54,431 nt of DNA from Caproiciproducens sp. MSJ-32 (GTDB lineage: Bacteria; Bacillota; Clostridia; Clostridiales; Clostridiaceae), in assembly GCF_018918055.1 (NCBI RefSeq), contig NZ_JAHLPS010000066.1:1-54431 (forward strand), given 5' to 3'. The translations under genes were made by a program, and so were the position numbers. Of this stretch, positions 24,612 through 33,315 are shown in pieces (position 1 is the first letter of the stretch; each line of letters starts with the position of its first letter). Under the pieces are notes generated by a model that saw only the letters and a list, made by a program, of their open reading frames with translations, was not told the origin of the DNA and searched no databases.

Positions 24612-25901
24612 CTATCTATCACCTAAAGTTACAAATGGACTTAATGGATTTGCACCCTTATAAGGCATTATTGGTTTATTCTTATAAGGCATACCATTAA
24701 ATTTATAGATGAATCTAAATACCTGCTCATCATAGAGGAATCTTACATGAATAGACACATCTGCTGATGGTGCTTTCTTATCTATTCCAATGTACTGAGT
24801 TGGATCTGCTAAGATTATATCTCCCTTTTTACCAAGAGGTGAGCACTGCTCAATTGGAATAATTGGTCTGTTAAGTAATGTGCTGTACTGAGAAGTTGCA
24901 GCACCTCCAGAAGGCATAAACACTGGTGCTCCTCCAGTTCCAATATTAAGAGCCATAGTGTAAAGTTGTGGTTCTATCTCTTGGTTTATATACCATACTG
25001 CATTTGCTCTAAGTCTTGCAGGCATTGAACTCCACATTTTAAGTATATTTTCATACTTTATAGTTCCCGCTGCTTGGTCTTTTTCTTTAGGTACAGTAAC
25101 AAGCGCATCCGAGTTAAGTATTCCAAGAGGCATTCCAACACCAGTACCATTAATAATTGCATCATCAATCTTAAAACTCATTTCATCTGCATAGGCTTGT
25201 CTTACTATAGCTTCTAAAGCTGTAGTATCTTGAAGGAGATCATCAGTTACATAGCAAAGTGCTAAAAGTTTTTGAAGGGACATTTCAATTTCTTTAAACT
25301 TTGGTTTACTTTGAGCTGCTGTTTCAGCTTCTGCTACCCAGTAAGCTTGAACTCCACCCCATCTGCTTCCGTTTGCTCTGCTGTTTTCATCAATTCCAAG
25401 TGCTCTAAGCCTGTTGGTATTAGCACCTATTGGAATCATTCTTATTCTGTTTGCCACTTGGCTTTGAGTCATCATGGATTCAAACAAATCATTAATAAAG
25501 TCATTCTCAAGAAGGAATCCACCTTCAGAAGCTACACTTTCATTTAAGCCTGTGGCTGAATTCTGATAGGTTAATCTGTTGTCCATTCTTCCACCTGGAG
25601 ATGAAGCCTTAGCAACAGCACCCAAAAACTCACCCATGCTCTTCCACTTCTTTTCATGATGGTTTTTAGGCTGAGCATATATTGGTTCATTTACTGGTGT
25701 TTGTGCTTGTTTTTGCCTTTCAGCCTCCATTGCATCAATCTCTTTTTGTGCCTCAATTTTAGCCTTGTGGGCCTTTATCTCCGCAAGCTTTGCATTTATT
25801 TCATCAGCTGTAGCATCCTCTTTATTTATTAGATTTTTAGATTCTGTTTCTAAATTTGATAACTGAGCTAGTAACTCTTTCATTTTCTCTGACATATACA
25901 T
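24612..25901 (-). CDS. Major capsid protein (HK97 fold) with delta domain
   Basis: 429 aa. The N-terminal 70 residues are a charged coiled coil (KAKIEAQKEIDAMEAERQ) acting as built-in scaffold. The body begins near 110 (LNESVASEGGFLLENDFIND) and has HK97-fold blocks AYADEMSFKIDDAIINGTG and GKKGDIILADPTQYIGID. The protease encoded next upstream probably removes the scaffold at about residue 100-110. ATG 25901 (MYMSEK) follows GGTAGGTA. Confidence 0.92.
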   Translation of the reverse strand: MYMSEKMKELLAQLSNLETESKNLINKEDATADEINAKLAEIKAHKAKIEAQKEIDAMEAERQKQAQTPVNEPIYAQPKNHHEKKWKSMGEFLGAVAKASSPGGRMDNRLTYQNSATGLNESVASEGGFLLENDFINDLFESMMTQSQVANRIRMIPIGANTNRLRALGIDENSRANGSRWGGVQAYWVAEAETAAQSKPKFKEIEMSLQKLLALCYVTDDLLQDTTALEAIVRQAYADEMSFKIDDAIINGTGVGMPLGILNSDALVTVPKEKDQAAGTIKYENILKMWSSMPARLRANAVWYINQEIEPQLYTMALNIGTGGAPVFMPSGGAATSQYSTLLNRPIIPIEQCSPLGKKGDIILADPTQYIGIDKKAPSADVSIHVRFLYDEQVFRFIYKFNGMPYKNKPIMPYKGANPLSPFVTLGDR

Positions 25902-25928
25902 TACCTACCTTTCAAAATAATAGATGCC

Positions 25929-26672
25929 CTAAAGTTCACACTCTAAGGCAAGTTTTGATTTTAATAATTTAATTTTTTCTTCATCTTTATGTGTTTCTTT
26001 AAACCTTTGATTATACTGTTTTATAAAATCTCTATTCCTGTTATTAACGCTATTTTGAATAGCAAATCTGCTGAACATAAAAGAATTTTCCAATGGCTCT
26101 TCTTTATTCTTTTCATAAAGCATTCCATCTGCAAATCCTTCAGCTACAGCTTTTTTAGCACTCATCCAAGTTTCCTCATCCATCATCTGAGATATTTTTG
26201 CTCTGGATTTGCCTGTTTTAAGCTGATAGGCATTAATTATAGTTTCCTTTACTTCATCCAGCACATCAGCACCATGCCTTAAATCCTTAGCTTCACCTTG
26301 AAAAGTTCCCCAGGGGTTGTGTAGCATTATTATTGATGTTGGAGACATAAGTATTTCATCTCCTGCCATAGCTATAACTGAAGCTGCTGAAATTGCTACA
26401 CCGTCAATTTTTACTTTAACTTTTCCCTTATGCTCCTTTAAAGCTGTGTAAATTCTTGAAGCCGCATAGACATCACCTCCGTAAGAATTAATCCAAACAT
26501 TTATATCTTTACCTTTATATTTATTAAGTTCTGACATAAAACCCTTTGGAGTTACATTGTCATTTCCAAAGAGCATAGACCAAAAATCATCATCCATTAC
26601 GATATCTCCATCAATTCTAAGTTCTATCTCCTCCTCATTTTCTTCGATATTTTTAAAATTCCAAAATGACAT
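25929..26672 (-). CDS. ClpP-like prohead protease (S14)
   Basis: About 247 aa from ATG 26672 (MSFWNFKNIEEN; GGAAGTGAT upstream). The ClpP-like core has NSYGGDVYAASRIYTAL, nucleophile Ser in GVAISAASVIAMAG and catalytic His in IMLHNPWG; the C-terminal part is charged. It processes the capsid scaffold during head maturation. Its place between portal and capsid is canonical. Confidence 0.92.
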   Translation of the reverse strand: MSFWNFKNIEENEEEIELRIDGDIVMDDDFWSMLFGNDNVTPKGFMSELNKYKGKDINVWINSYGGDVYAASRIYTALKEHKGKVKVKIDGVAISAASVIAMAGDEILMSPTSIIMLHNPWGTFQGEAKDLRHGADVLDEVKETIINAYQLKTGKSRAKISQMMDEETWMSAKKAVAEGFADGMLYEKNKEEPLENSFMFSRFAIQNSVNNRNRDFIKQYNQRFKETHKDEEKIKLLKSKLALECEL

Positions 26673-26676
26673 TTTA

Positions 26677-27936
26677 TCACTTCCCTTCATTAATCATATT
26701 AAAGATTTCTTCCCTAAGTGCCTTCAGCTGCTCTTCCTGTTTTCCCGCTTCACTCATATTAAGAGGTTCGAGATATCGGTTTCCGTTCTCAATAGGATTC
26801 ATATTTTCAAGCCTTCTAATATCATTAACAGAAAGCCAACCCCACTGCCTTCCCTGTGCATAAGCTTCATATCTTGATTTAATATCTCCTCGTAAAAGTC
26901 CACTGATATTGAATTCAAAGTACCTGTTTTTTCTTCTTGTTTCCTTTGATAAAAGCTGAAGATTTAAATTTTCTTCCCATTTTTTAAACCACGGCAGCAT
27001 AGTGTAAACAATAAACTCTAAGCTCTGATGTTCAATATTGTTATTTGTGGATCTTGTTAAATCCTGCACCAGATGAAGTGGTACTCTGAAAATTCTGCAC
27101 ACATCTTCTATTCTAAACCTCTTAGATTCTAAAAACTGTGCATCTGTAAGCTTCATGGTTATTTCCTTAAACTGACCGCCGCCTTCAAGAATCATTGGAA
27201 CACCTGCATTAGAAAGTCCTGTATAATTCTTTTTTATATCCTTTTTAAGCCTTTGAAATGCTTCATCTGAAAGCTCGTTAGGATACTGAAAAATACCGCT
27301 GGTTGAAGCCCTGTTATGATAAAAATTTTTTTCAAAGGTGTCCTGAGATAATCCAATATCAATAGTAAGTGCCGCATAACTAAGAGGTGTTATTCCTATA
27401 TACCCGTCTAAAGTTAGTCCCGGAATATGAAATATTTCATCTCTTGTTTTAGGCTCTGTCTTTCCATCAATATAATAAAGAAGTCTTCCTGTAGATTTAT
27501 CTATGTCAATTTTTACTCTATCCCATGCTATTGGTCTAAGCTCTAAAAGCTCTCCATGAATATTAAAAACCTTTTGTGCTATAAAGTTTCCTCCAAGGTT
27601 TATATTTGTCATTCCAAACTCTTTAAACTGTACTGGTGTCATTTCTGCATTTGGTGCATAATGAAGTACACCATATTCAGCAGTATCTGTAACCTGCCTC
27701 CTGTTTCCTTTATCATCTTTTTCATAAAGCATTATAGGACAGCTTGCCAAGGTTTCTGATAAAACTCTATTGCAGGCAAAAACTGCAGAAAAACTCATAG
27801 CGGCTGCTGTATCTATTTTAAAATTATCTTTTACAACTTCTTCGCCGCTTAAAAAATCCTCTGAATATTTCTGAAGGACTTCAAACAAGGCATTCTGCGG
27901 CGTTAAAAATAACTTCACTCTATCTTTCAGTTTCAA
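26677..27936 (-). CDS. Portal protein (HK97 family)
   Basis: 419 aa from TTG 27936 behind GGAGGTGGTG. Blocks AMSFSAVFACNRVLSETLAS, MLYEKDDKGNRR and FRVPLHLVQDLTRSTNNNIE are standard HK97-type portal sequence. Twelve copies form the DNA channel at the head vertex. It overlaps nothing but is four bases from the protease start. Confidence 0.93.
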   Translation of the reverse strand: MKLKDRVKLFLTPQNALFEVLQKYSEDFLSGEEVVKDNFKIDTAAAMSFSAVFACNRVLSETLASCPIMLYEKDDKGNRRQVTDTAEYGVLHYAPNAEMTPVQFKEFGMTNINLGGNFIAQKVFNIHGELLELRPIAWDRVKIDIDKSTGRLLYYIDGKTEPKTRDEIFHIPGLTLDGYIGITPLSYAALTIDIGLSQDTFEKNFYHNRASTSGIFQYPNELSDEAFQRLKKDIKKNYTGLSNAGVPMILEGGGQFKEITMKLTDAQFLESKRFRIEDVCRIFRVPLHLVQDLTRSTNNNIEHQSLEFIVYTMLPWFKKWEENLNLQLLSKETRRKNRYFEFNISGLLRGDIKSRYEAYAQGRQWGWLSVNDIRRLENMNPIENGNRYLEPLNMSEAGKQEEQLKALREEIFNMINEGK

Positions 27937-27947
27937 AGCACCACCTC

Positions 27948-29498
27948 CTAATCAAGAAAACTCCTCATTCCTCTTTTTTCATAGACACTTTCTTTATTTT
28001 CATATCTTATTGACCTGTCAAGTGCCATAATAAGTGCTACAGCACCATCTATCTTTTCAGTAGACTTTTCTTTGTCAGGCTTTATATTACCTGCCGGATC
28101 AGTTTTTACATAAATATTATCCATCATCCACCTTAAAACAGGATGTCCTCCATGGGCTATTTTCTTTTCTAAGGTTATCTTCATAAGCTCTTTAGTTGGT
28201 GGACTCATATCTTTATACCCTTGACCAAAAGGAACTACAGTAAACCCTAAGCCTTCAAGATTTTGAACCATCTGCACAGCACCCCAGCGGTCAAAAGCTA
28301 TTTGTTTTATGTTATATTTCTTTCCTAAGTCCTCTATAAAGCTTTCAATAAATCCATAATGAATAACATTTCCCTCTGTAGTTTTTAAGTATCCCTGCTT
28401 TTTCCAAATATCATAAGGTACATGATCTCGTCTTACTCTTAAATTTAAATTATCCTCTGGTATCCAAAAGTGAGGAAGAACAATATATTTTTCATCTGAT
28501 GTTCTTGGAGGAAATACTAAAACAAAGGCTGTGATATCTGTGGTACTTGAAAGGTCAAGTCCGCCATAACATTCTCTTCCTTTTAATTTATCTATATCAA
28601 CTTTAAAAGCACACTCATCCCACTTGTCCATCTGCATCCATCTTGTGGACTGCTTCACCCATTGGTTTAATCTAAGCTGACGGAATATATTTTCTTCAGC
28701 AGGATTTTCTTTTGCACTGTTAAAGGCATTTCTCACTTTTTCTATATCTATGGTATGCCCAAGAGAAGGGTTTGCTTTATACCAGTTTTTCTCTAAGGTC
28801 CAATCGTCATTGTCATCTATTCCATAAATCACAGGATAAAAGGTTGGGTCTATTTTTCTTCCTTCTAATATATCTACTGCCTTTTGATGTACTTCATAGC
28901 ATATAGAATTTCTATCTGTTCCAGCTGTGGTTATAAGAAAAAACAGCGGCTGCAATCTTGCATCACCACTTCCTTTGGTCATAACGTCATATAAATCCCT
29001 GTTAGGCTGGGCATGAAGTTCATCAAATACCACCGAATGAATATTAAGCCCGTGTTTGGAGTAGGCTTCAGCAGATAATACCTGATAAAAACTGTTTGTA
29101 GGTTTATATATCAATCTTTTTACAGAAAGAATGGGTTTAATTCTTTTCTTAAGAGCAGGACACTGTTCTACCATTTCAACAGCTACATCAAAAACGATAG
29201 AAGCCTGTTGTCTGTCTGCAGCACAGCCGTAAACTTCAGCTCCCCATTCTCCATCTCCGCAGGTCATATAAAGAGCAACTGCAGCAGCAAGCTCTGATTT
29301 CCCGTTCTTTTTGGGTATTTCAACATAAGCAGTATTATACTGCCTGTATCCATTTTCTTTTACTGTTCCGAATATATCCCTTATAATTTTATCCTGCCAA
29401 GGCAGAAGATCAAAAGGAACACCACGCCACTGACCCTTTGTATGCTTTAAGCAGTTAATAAAGTTTACGGCATGCTGTGCTTTTGCTTCATCATACAC
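27948..29498 (-). CDS. Terminase large subunit
   Basis: About 516 aa from GTG 29498 (GGAGG eight bases upstream, inside the small-subunit end). ATPase motifs: Walker A-like IPKKNGKSELAAAVAL, Walker B SVVFDELHAQPNRDL; nuclease: GGLDLSSTTDITAF and a C-terminal Asp in EKSTEKIDGAVALIMALDR. It drives DNA packaging and cuts concatemers. The family is the HK97-like Terminase_1 group paired with P27-type small subunits, usually cos packagers. Confidence 0.93.
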   Translation of the reverse strand: MYDEAKAQHAVNFINCLKHTKGQWRGVPFDLLPWQDKIIRDIFGTVKENGYRQYNTAYVEIPKKNGKSELAAAVALYMTCGDGEWGAEVYGCAADRQQASIVFDVAVEMVEQCPALKKRIKPILSVKRLIYKPTNSFYQVLSAEAYSKHGLNIHSVVFDELHAQPNRDLYDVMTKGSGDARLQPLFFLITTAGTDRNSICYEVHQKAVDILEGRKIDPTFYPVIYGIDDNDDWTLEKNWYKANPSLGHTIDIEKVRNAFNSAKENPAEENIFRQLRLNQWVKQSTRWMQMDKWDECAFKVDIDKLKGRECYGGLDLSSTTDITAFVLVFPPRTSDEKYIVLPHFWIPEDNLNLRVRRDHVPYDIWKKQGYLKTTEGNVIHYGFIESFIEDLGKKYNIKQIAFDRWGAVQMVQNLEGLGFTVVPFGQGYKDMSPPTKELMKITLEKKIAHGGHPVLRWMMDNIYVKTDPAGNIKPDKEKSTEKIDGAVALIMALDRSIRYENKESVYEKRGMRSFLD

Positions 29499-29973
29499 TC
29501 TTACTGCCTCCTTTATAAAGTATAAGTTCCATTGGATCTTCTTCATCATTTATATTGTCAGTGACTATTCTGCTTCTTGCTGATGGAGTAAGCCCAAACT
29601 GTTCACAGAATCTGTTCATGATTTTAAGGTAGGTTTGAGCGATAGATACCTGTGGCACCTGCTGCCAGTATCCCGATGGTGTTTTTATAATAGTTCCATG
29701 TTTAGTTATAAATTCTTCTGCTTCCTTCCACCTTGCATAGGCTTGACAATATCCTGCAAAGGCTGCCATATCTATCGCTGTAAGTATTCCCATTGCCTCA
29801 AGCTGCTTTGACATTCTCCTCCATTCTTTTTTAGCTTCAGCATCAAGCCAGCTCGGACATTTAGGTGCTTTTTTCTCAGGTTTTGGTTCATCTTCATTAA
29901 GTGGTCTTTTCCCTGGATTTCCTTCAAGTATTTTTAATGCGGTTGGTTTTGGTTTTCTTCCCCTTTGAGCCAT
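29491..29973 (-). CDS. Terminase small subunit (P27 family)
   Basis: 160 aa from ATG 29973 (GGAGGTGAT upstream), MAQRGRKPKPTALKILEGNP then GKRPLNEDEP, the signature of P27-family small subunits that recognise the packaging site. Overlaps the large subunit by a few bases. A terminator precedes it, so the packaging operon probably has a start of its own or depends on read-through. Confidence 0.92.
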   Translation of the reverse strand: MAQRGRKPKPTALKILEGNPGKRPLNEDEPKPEKKAPKCPSWLDAEAKKEWRRMSKQLEAMGILTAIDMAAFAGYCQAYARWKEAEEFITKHGTIIKTPSGYWQQVPQVSIAQTYLKIMNRFCEQFGLTPSARSRIVTDNINDEEDPMELILYKGGSKSV

Positions 29974-30003
29974 AGGTATCACCTCCCATCAAAATTTTTT
30001 ATA

Positions 30004-30033
30004 TATAAAAAGAGCCTACAAAAGTAAGCTCTT
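30004..30033 (-). terminator. Terminator closing the accessory block before terminase
   Basis: Minus-strand AAGAGCTTAC, loop TTTT, GTAGGCTCTT, TTTATA: a 10-bp stem with one G-T pair and a T-run, between the Spo0E-like gene and terS. Confidence 0.85.
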
Positions 30034-30069
30034 GAAATTGCATATTTCTTTTTACCTATGGGATAAATT

Positions 30070-30243
30070 TCATTTTTTATGTTTAAAATCCTGCATATTT
30101 AATTTTTGATAAGCTGCTATAAGCTTGTCTAAAGTTTCGCTTTGCTTAAGTATCTGTTCATTTGTAAGATTTTCATATCCCATTTCAATCATATCTTCTA
30201 ATTTTTTCTTTTCCCGTTTTAACTCCTCATACAACTTAAGCAT
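30070..30243 (-). CDS. Spo0E-like aspartyl-phosphate phosphatase
   Basis: 57 aa from ATG 30243 (GGGTGAGGGGA upstream), MLKLYEELKREKKKLEDMIE. Two helices, with the second carrying ILKQSETLDKLIAAYQ, matching the Spo0E signature (SxxLD then YQ). Spo0E proteins dephosphorylate Spo0A~P and block sporulation entry. On a prophage it could keep the lysogen from sporulating, or tune phage development to Spo0A. Length fits the family (50-85 aa). Last gene of the accessory block, followed by a terminator. Confidence 0.78.
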   Translation of the reverse strand: MLKLYEELKREKKKLEDMIEMGYENLTNEQILKQSETLDKLIAAYQKLNMQDFKHKK

Positions 30244-30345
30244 TCCCCTCACCCCCGGCTTTTCAACAGTATAGCACAAAATATTGTTGTATTTTGTCAA
30301 TACCTGTTATTAAATAAACATTTTCTTTTAATAAATGTTATCTCT

Positions 30346-30759
30346 TTACTTGAAGCTTTTAAATTTCGCTTCTTTGAGACTTTCAAGCGTCAAATCCCAA
30401 TCCTTAAAACCTTGCTTTATAATACTGTAATACATATCTGAGGGTTTTCCTGTTCCTTTTTCATTCATTACATAAGCAAAAGCCTTATAAACTTTTCCAT
30501 TTTCATCTTCCGCTTTTACGTTTATTTTTCTGTATAGTCTTGGATACCCTTCATATATATCAAGATTTTTGATATCTTTATCTGAAACTTTATAAACAGC
30601 TCCATAAACTACATCATCATCACTTTCAATAATATCTTCTACCGTGTTAAAAACTAATTTATATCCATTTAGCTTTACTTTAATAATCGGAACCGAATCA
30701 GGACATCTTTTTTTCATTTGAACCTTATTAAGATTTGAACCATAAGCAAAATACAGCAT
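30346..30759 (-). CDS. Gamma-glutamylcyclotransferase-like protein (GGCT/AIG2 fold)
   Basis: 137 aa opening MLYFAYGSNLNKVQMKKRCP, the YGSNL substrate-binding motif of the GGCT/AIG2 family, with VYGAVYKVSDKDIKNLDIYEGYP including the expected acidic residue and the EGYP motif. Members release 5-oxoproline from gamma-glutamyl amines. It is encoded next to an amidoligase, a pairing previously predicted from comparative genomics of phages to make and break peptide-type amide bonds. ATG 30759 has GGAGGAG upstream. Confidence 0.88.
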   Translation of the reverse strand: MLYFAYGSNLNKVQMKKRCPDSVPIIKVKLNGYKLVFNTVEDIIESDDDVVYGAVYKVSDKDIKNLDIYEGYPRLYRKINVKAEDENGKVYKAFAYVMNEKGTGKPSDMYYSIIKQGFKDWDLTLESLKEAKFKSFK

Positions 30760-30785
30760 TTATTTTCTCCTCCAATATACAATAT

Positions 30786-31679
30786 TTAAGCTGCATGTCT
30801 CCATGCAGAATTACCTTCAAGGTTTGCTAAGAAATGATACCTGCAGGTTTCAAACTCTTCGCCTATAAGTCCAAGTCTTAACATCCAGCATCTGAAAGTA
30901 TATTTTTCATTATCAGTTTTAGTTCTTTTTGCACTGGCACTTCTTTGAGTTATTGCCTGATGGCTCACTGCAAGACAAAATTGAATATATGCTTTTATTT
31001 TGCCTGCATGAGTTGTTCCATTGAAAAGCCTGAATTCTACCGTTCCTTTATCAAATATGCTGTGAAGGTTAAGACCATAATATCTTGTTGGATGGTAGTG
31101 TTTTCTTCTTGATTCTCTGCTGTAGCCTTCATACCAAACCTCGGCAAGCTCTTCAAGAGTTTTAGGTTTCTTTTTATTTATGGTGTTAAGAAGATTTTCG
31201 TTTACCTTTTTACAATATCTGATTCTTGAAGTTTCAATATCAAGAGCTTTATAAATTAAATCTTCCTTGCTGGCTATTAAATTTATAAGATTTTTTAGAC
31301 TTACAGGTGTATGATTTGCTCCATCAACATGTATATGTATTCCACAGCTTTTATTGGCAAAAGCCCCTGTCTTTCTAAGTTTTCTCACTAATTCCTGCAG
31401 AGTCTGAATATCTTCATAATTAAGAACCGGACTTACAATCTCAACTTTATAAATATCTGATGCTGAAACAATTTCTCCTTCAACTTTCTTTTGAGGTTCT
31501 ATACTGCCGTCTTGAACTACTTTCCATATTCTTTCATTAAAGTCTTTGATGTGATACTCATCATAACTCCCGCCTGCATGCTGTGCTTTGCTTTTAAAAA
31601 AAGCCGCTACTGCTTTTGAAGCAGTAGCTCTTGTAATACCTGTAAGTTCAATTTCTATTCCAAATTTTTGGCTTTTCAA
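30786..31679 (-). CDS. Amidoligase (COOH-NH2 ligase superfamily, Amidoligase_2)
   Basis: 297 aa from TTG 31679 (GGAGGGC upstream). Motifs: FGIEIELTG at the N-terminus (metal/ATP-binding acidic pair), CGIHIHVDG (about 118-126), RYYGLNLHSIFDKGTVEFRL and FNGT: the glutamine-synthetase-like amidoligase fold. Such enzymes join a carboxylate to an amine with ATP, for example extending gamma-glutamyl chains. With the cyclotransferase downstream and a 58-aa protein upstream it forms a three-gene set. The substrate is unknown; peptidoglycan, a phage protein or a small amine are options. Confidence 0.88.
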   Translation of the reverse strand: MKSQKFGIEIELTGITRATASKAVAAFFKSKAQHAGGSYDEYHIKDFNERIWKVVQDGSIEPQKKVEGEIVSASDIYKVEIVSPVLNYEDIQTLQELVRKLRKTGAFANKSCGIHIHVDGANHTPVSLKNLINLIASKEDLIYKALDIETSRIRYCKKVNENLLNTINKKKPKTLEELAEVWYEGYSRESRRKHYHPTRYYGLNLHSIFDKGTVEFRLFNGTTHAGKIKAYIQFCLAVSHQAITQRSASAKRTKTDNEKYTFRCWMLRLGLIGEEFETCRYHFLANLEGNSAWRHAA

Positions 31680-31681
31680 GT

Positions 31682-31858
31682 TTAGCCCTCCAATCTTACA
31701 ATGTATCCAAAGCTGTTTGAGTAAACCTTATAACCTTGGTAACCGCTTTTTTGTGCTGTTTCTAAAAGCTTTAAAGCCTTTTCCCTATTTTCTTCTCTGG
31801 TTCCATCGTAAAATTTCAATTCTCCATCCTTGGTTAGCCTTCTTAATTCTTCTTTCAT
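31682..31858 (-). CDS. 58-aa protein upstream of the amidoligase
   Basis: A short frame with strong GAAAGGGG ribosome site and ATG 31858: MKEELRRLTKDGELKFYDGT and a C-terminal YKVYSNSFGYIVRLEG. It ends two bases before the amidoligase start, whose ribosome site lies within its last codons, so the two are translationally coupled. No family recognised. Mixed charge with Tyr-rich C-terminal strands; could be a partner or a substrate of the amidoligase. Confidence 0.65.
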   Translation of the reverse strand: MKEELRRLTKDGELKFYDGTREENREKALKLLETAQKSGYQGYKVYSNSFGYIVRLEG

Positions 31859-31973
31859 TTTGTTTTACCCCTTTCAAAGTGTGTTTATTACCTTTTGGAA
31901 GTTTACATATTACCTCTGAAAGCGGTATATAGCCAGTTATATCTATCAAATAAAACACATAATTTTGACGACT

Positions 31974-33314
31974 CTATTCGTCATCTGATGGTAAACTTGC
32001 AGCTACTGCAAAAGCTACATTTACAGTTACTGCATTACCTGCCTGCTTATATAGCTGAGCATCTGAATTTACAGCCCTTGCTTTTTCAAATAACTCATCT
32101 GGAAAGCCTTGAAGTCTGAAGCATTCCTTCGGTGTAAGCCTTCTAATACGGTAATTTTTGTCCAATGTAGCCATTTGGCATCCTGTATCTAAAGTATTTG
32201 ATATACCTTTTCCAACCCTGCCTCTTCTTGTTTTTGAATTAGGTACTGAAATATTTATGCTGTCTCCAATCTCAGCTTCAGCATAGCCTTTTTTTGTGGC
32301 TTCTTTAACTGCAACTCCATGTCTGTCCTGCCCTGTTAAAGTAAACATTGGTTCATCTGCATTTTTAAATCTCCTTCCATTCTGACGTTTATTTTCTCTT
32401 TCAGGAGTTATAACTGCCCTTGCTTCAAGAACAGCACTATTCATTGCGGTTCTATTAACCACTCCTGCTGTATAACGTGATGTAATGCATCTTGAGGTAT
32501 CTGTGAGCTTTGGCTTTGTATAAGACTGATCTATAAAGATTTTGCTTCCTTCGCCCTTATTAGTTGTAACTGCTGGAGCAATTCCTTCTGATGAATAAAC
32601 ATTTCCATTCATACCTTTGCCGCTTGAGTTAATATTACCTATACAATAAAGACCAGTTTTAGCACCAGCTCCGCCGGCACTGCTTTGAAGTGTGCAGGCT
32701 ATACCTTCGGTATCATATACTCTGTATCCCTGCATGCCACTTATAATTTGCTTAAGAGCTGCTGTGTTTTCTCCTGTGATAGGTAGTATTTCTCGTCTAC
32801 CTCTGGTTCTAAGATTTGCAATAATGAACACCCGCTCTCGGTTTTGGGGAACTCCGAAGTCTTTAGAGTTAAGCACCTGCCAGAGAGCATCATACCCTGC
32901 TTCATCCAGCTCAGAGAGAACGGCTGCAAAGTCCCATCCGTTATTAATTGACAGCAGGTTTTTAACGTTCTCAATAAGAAGGTATGAGGGTTTATCTTTT
33001 TCTTCTTTGCCTTTGATAAGGTCAATAATTCTAAAATATAAGCCGCTTCTTTCTCCACTGAGTCCTCTTTGTTTTCCTGCAACTGAGATATCTTGACATG
33101 GGAATCCAAAACACCAGATATCTGCATAGGGTATGTCTTCTGATTTAAGTTTTGTAACGTCATCTGCATACCACTCTCCTTCCTTATCAAACATAGCTCT
33201 ATAGCTTTTTACTGCAAATTTATCTTTTTCACAAAATCCGATACATTTATGTCCTGCAAGTTCTAAGCCTAATCGAAATCCGCCGATTCCTGCAAAGAAA
33301 TCAAGGAAGGTCAT
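31974..33314 (-). CDS. Phage DNA (cytosine-5) methyltransferase
   Basis: About 446 aa. Motif I DFFAGIGGFRLGLE, motif IV FGFPCQDISVAGKQRG, motif VI YLLIENVKNL, motif VIII PQNRERVFIIANL, a long target-recognition region (about 190-400), then FRLQGFPDEL and KQAGNAVTVNVA. The recognition region contains GGAGAKTGLY, also seen in the restriction-linked enzyme at 50050-51018. No nuclease is nearby, so it is a solitary phage methylase, likely shielding phage DNA. ATG 33314 overlaps the upstream adenine methylase. Confidence 0.92.
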   Translation of the reverse strand: MTFLDFFAGIGGFRLGLELAGHKCIGFCEKDKFAVKSYRAMFDKEGEWYADDVTKLKSEDIPYADIWCFGFPCQDISVAGKQRGLSGERSGLYFRIIDLIKGKEEKDKPSYLLIENVKNLLSINNGWDFAAVLSELDEAGYDALWQVLNSKDFGVPQNRERVFIIANLRTRGRREILPITGENTAALKQIISGMQGYRVYDTEGIACTLQSSAGGAGAKTGLYCIGNINSSGKGMNGNVYSSEGIAPAVTTNKGEGSKIFIDQSYTKPKLTDTSRCITSRYTAGVVNRTAMNSAVLEARAVITPERENKRQNGRRFKNADEPMFTLTGQDRHGVAVKEATKKGYAEAEIGDSINISVPNSKTRRGRVGKGISNTLDTGCQMATLDKNYRIRRLTPKECFRLQGFPDELFEKARAVNSDAQLYKQAGNAVTVNVAFAVAASLPSDDE

Positions 33315-33315
33315 A

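Noticed and set aside
30346-31858. Defence-island reading of the accessory block
   Set aside because: No known defence effector (nuclease, NTPase sensor, TIR or similar) is seen with the amidoligase pair, so a defence role would be speculation beyond the candidate stated.
32741-33190. 149-codon frame overlapping the phage cytosine methylase
   Set aside because: It lies wholly within a gene that carries all methylase motifs in its own frame. No independent start signal or similarity.
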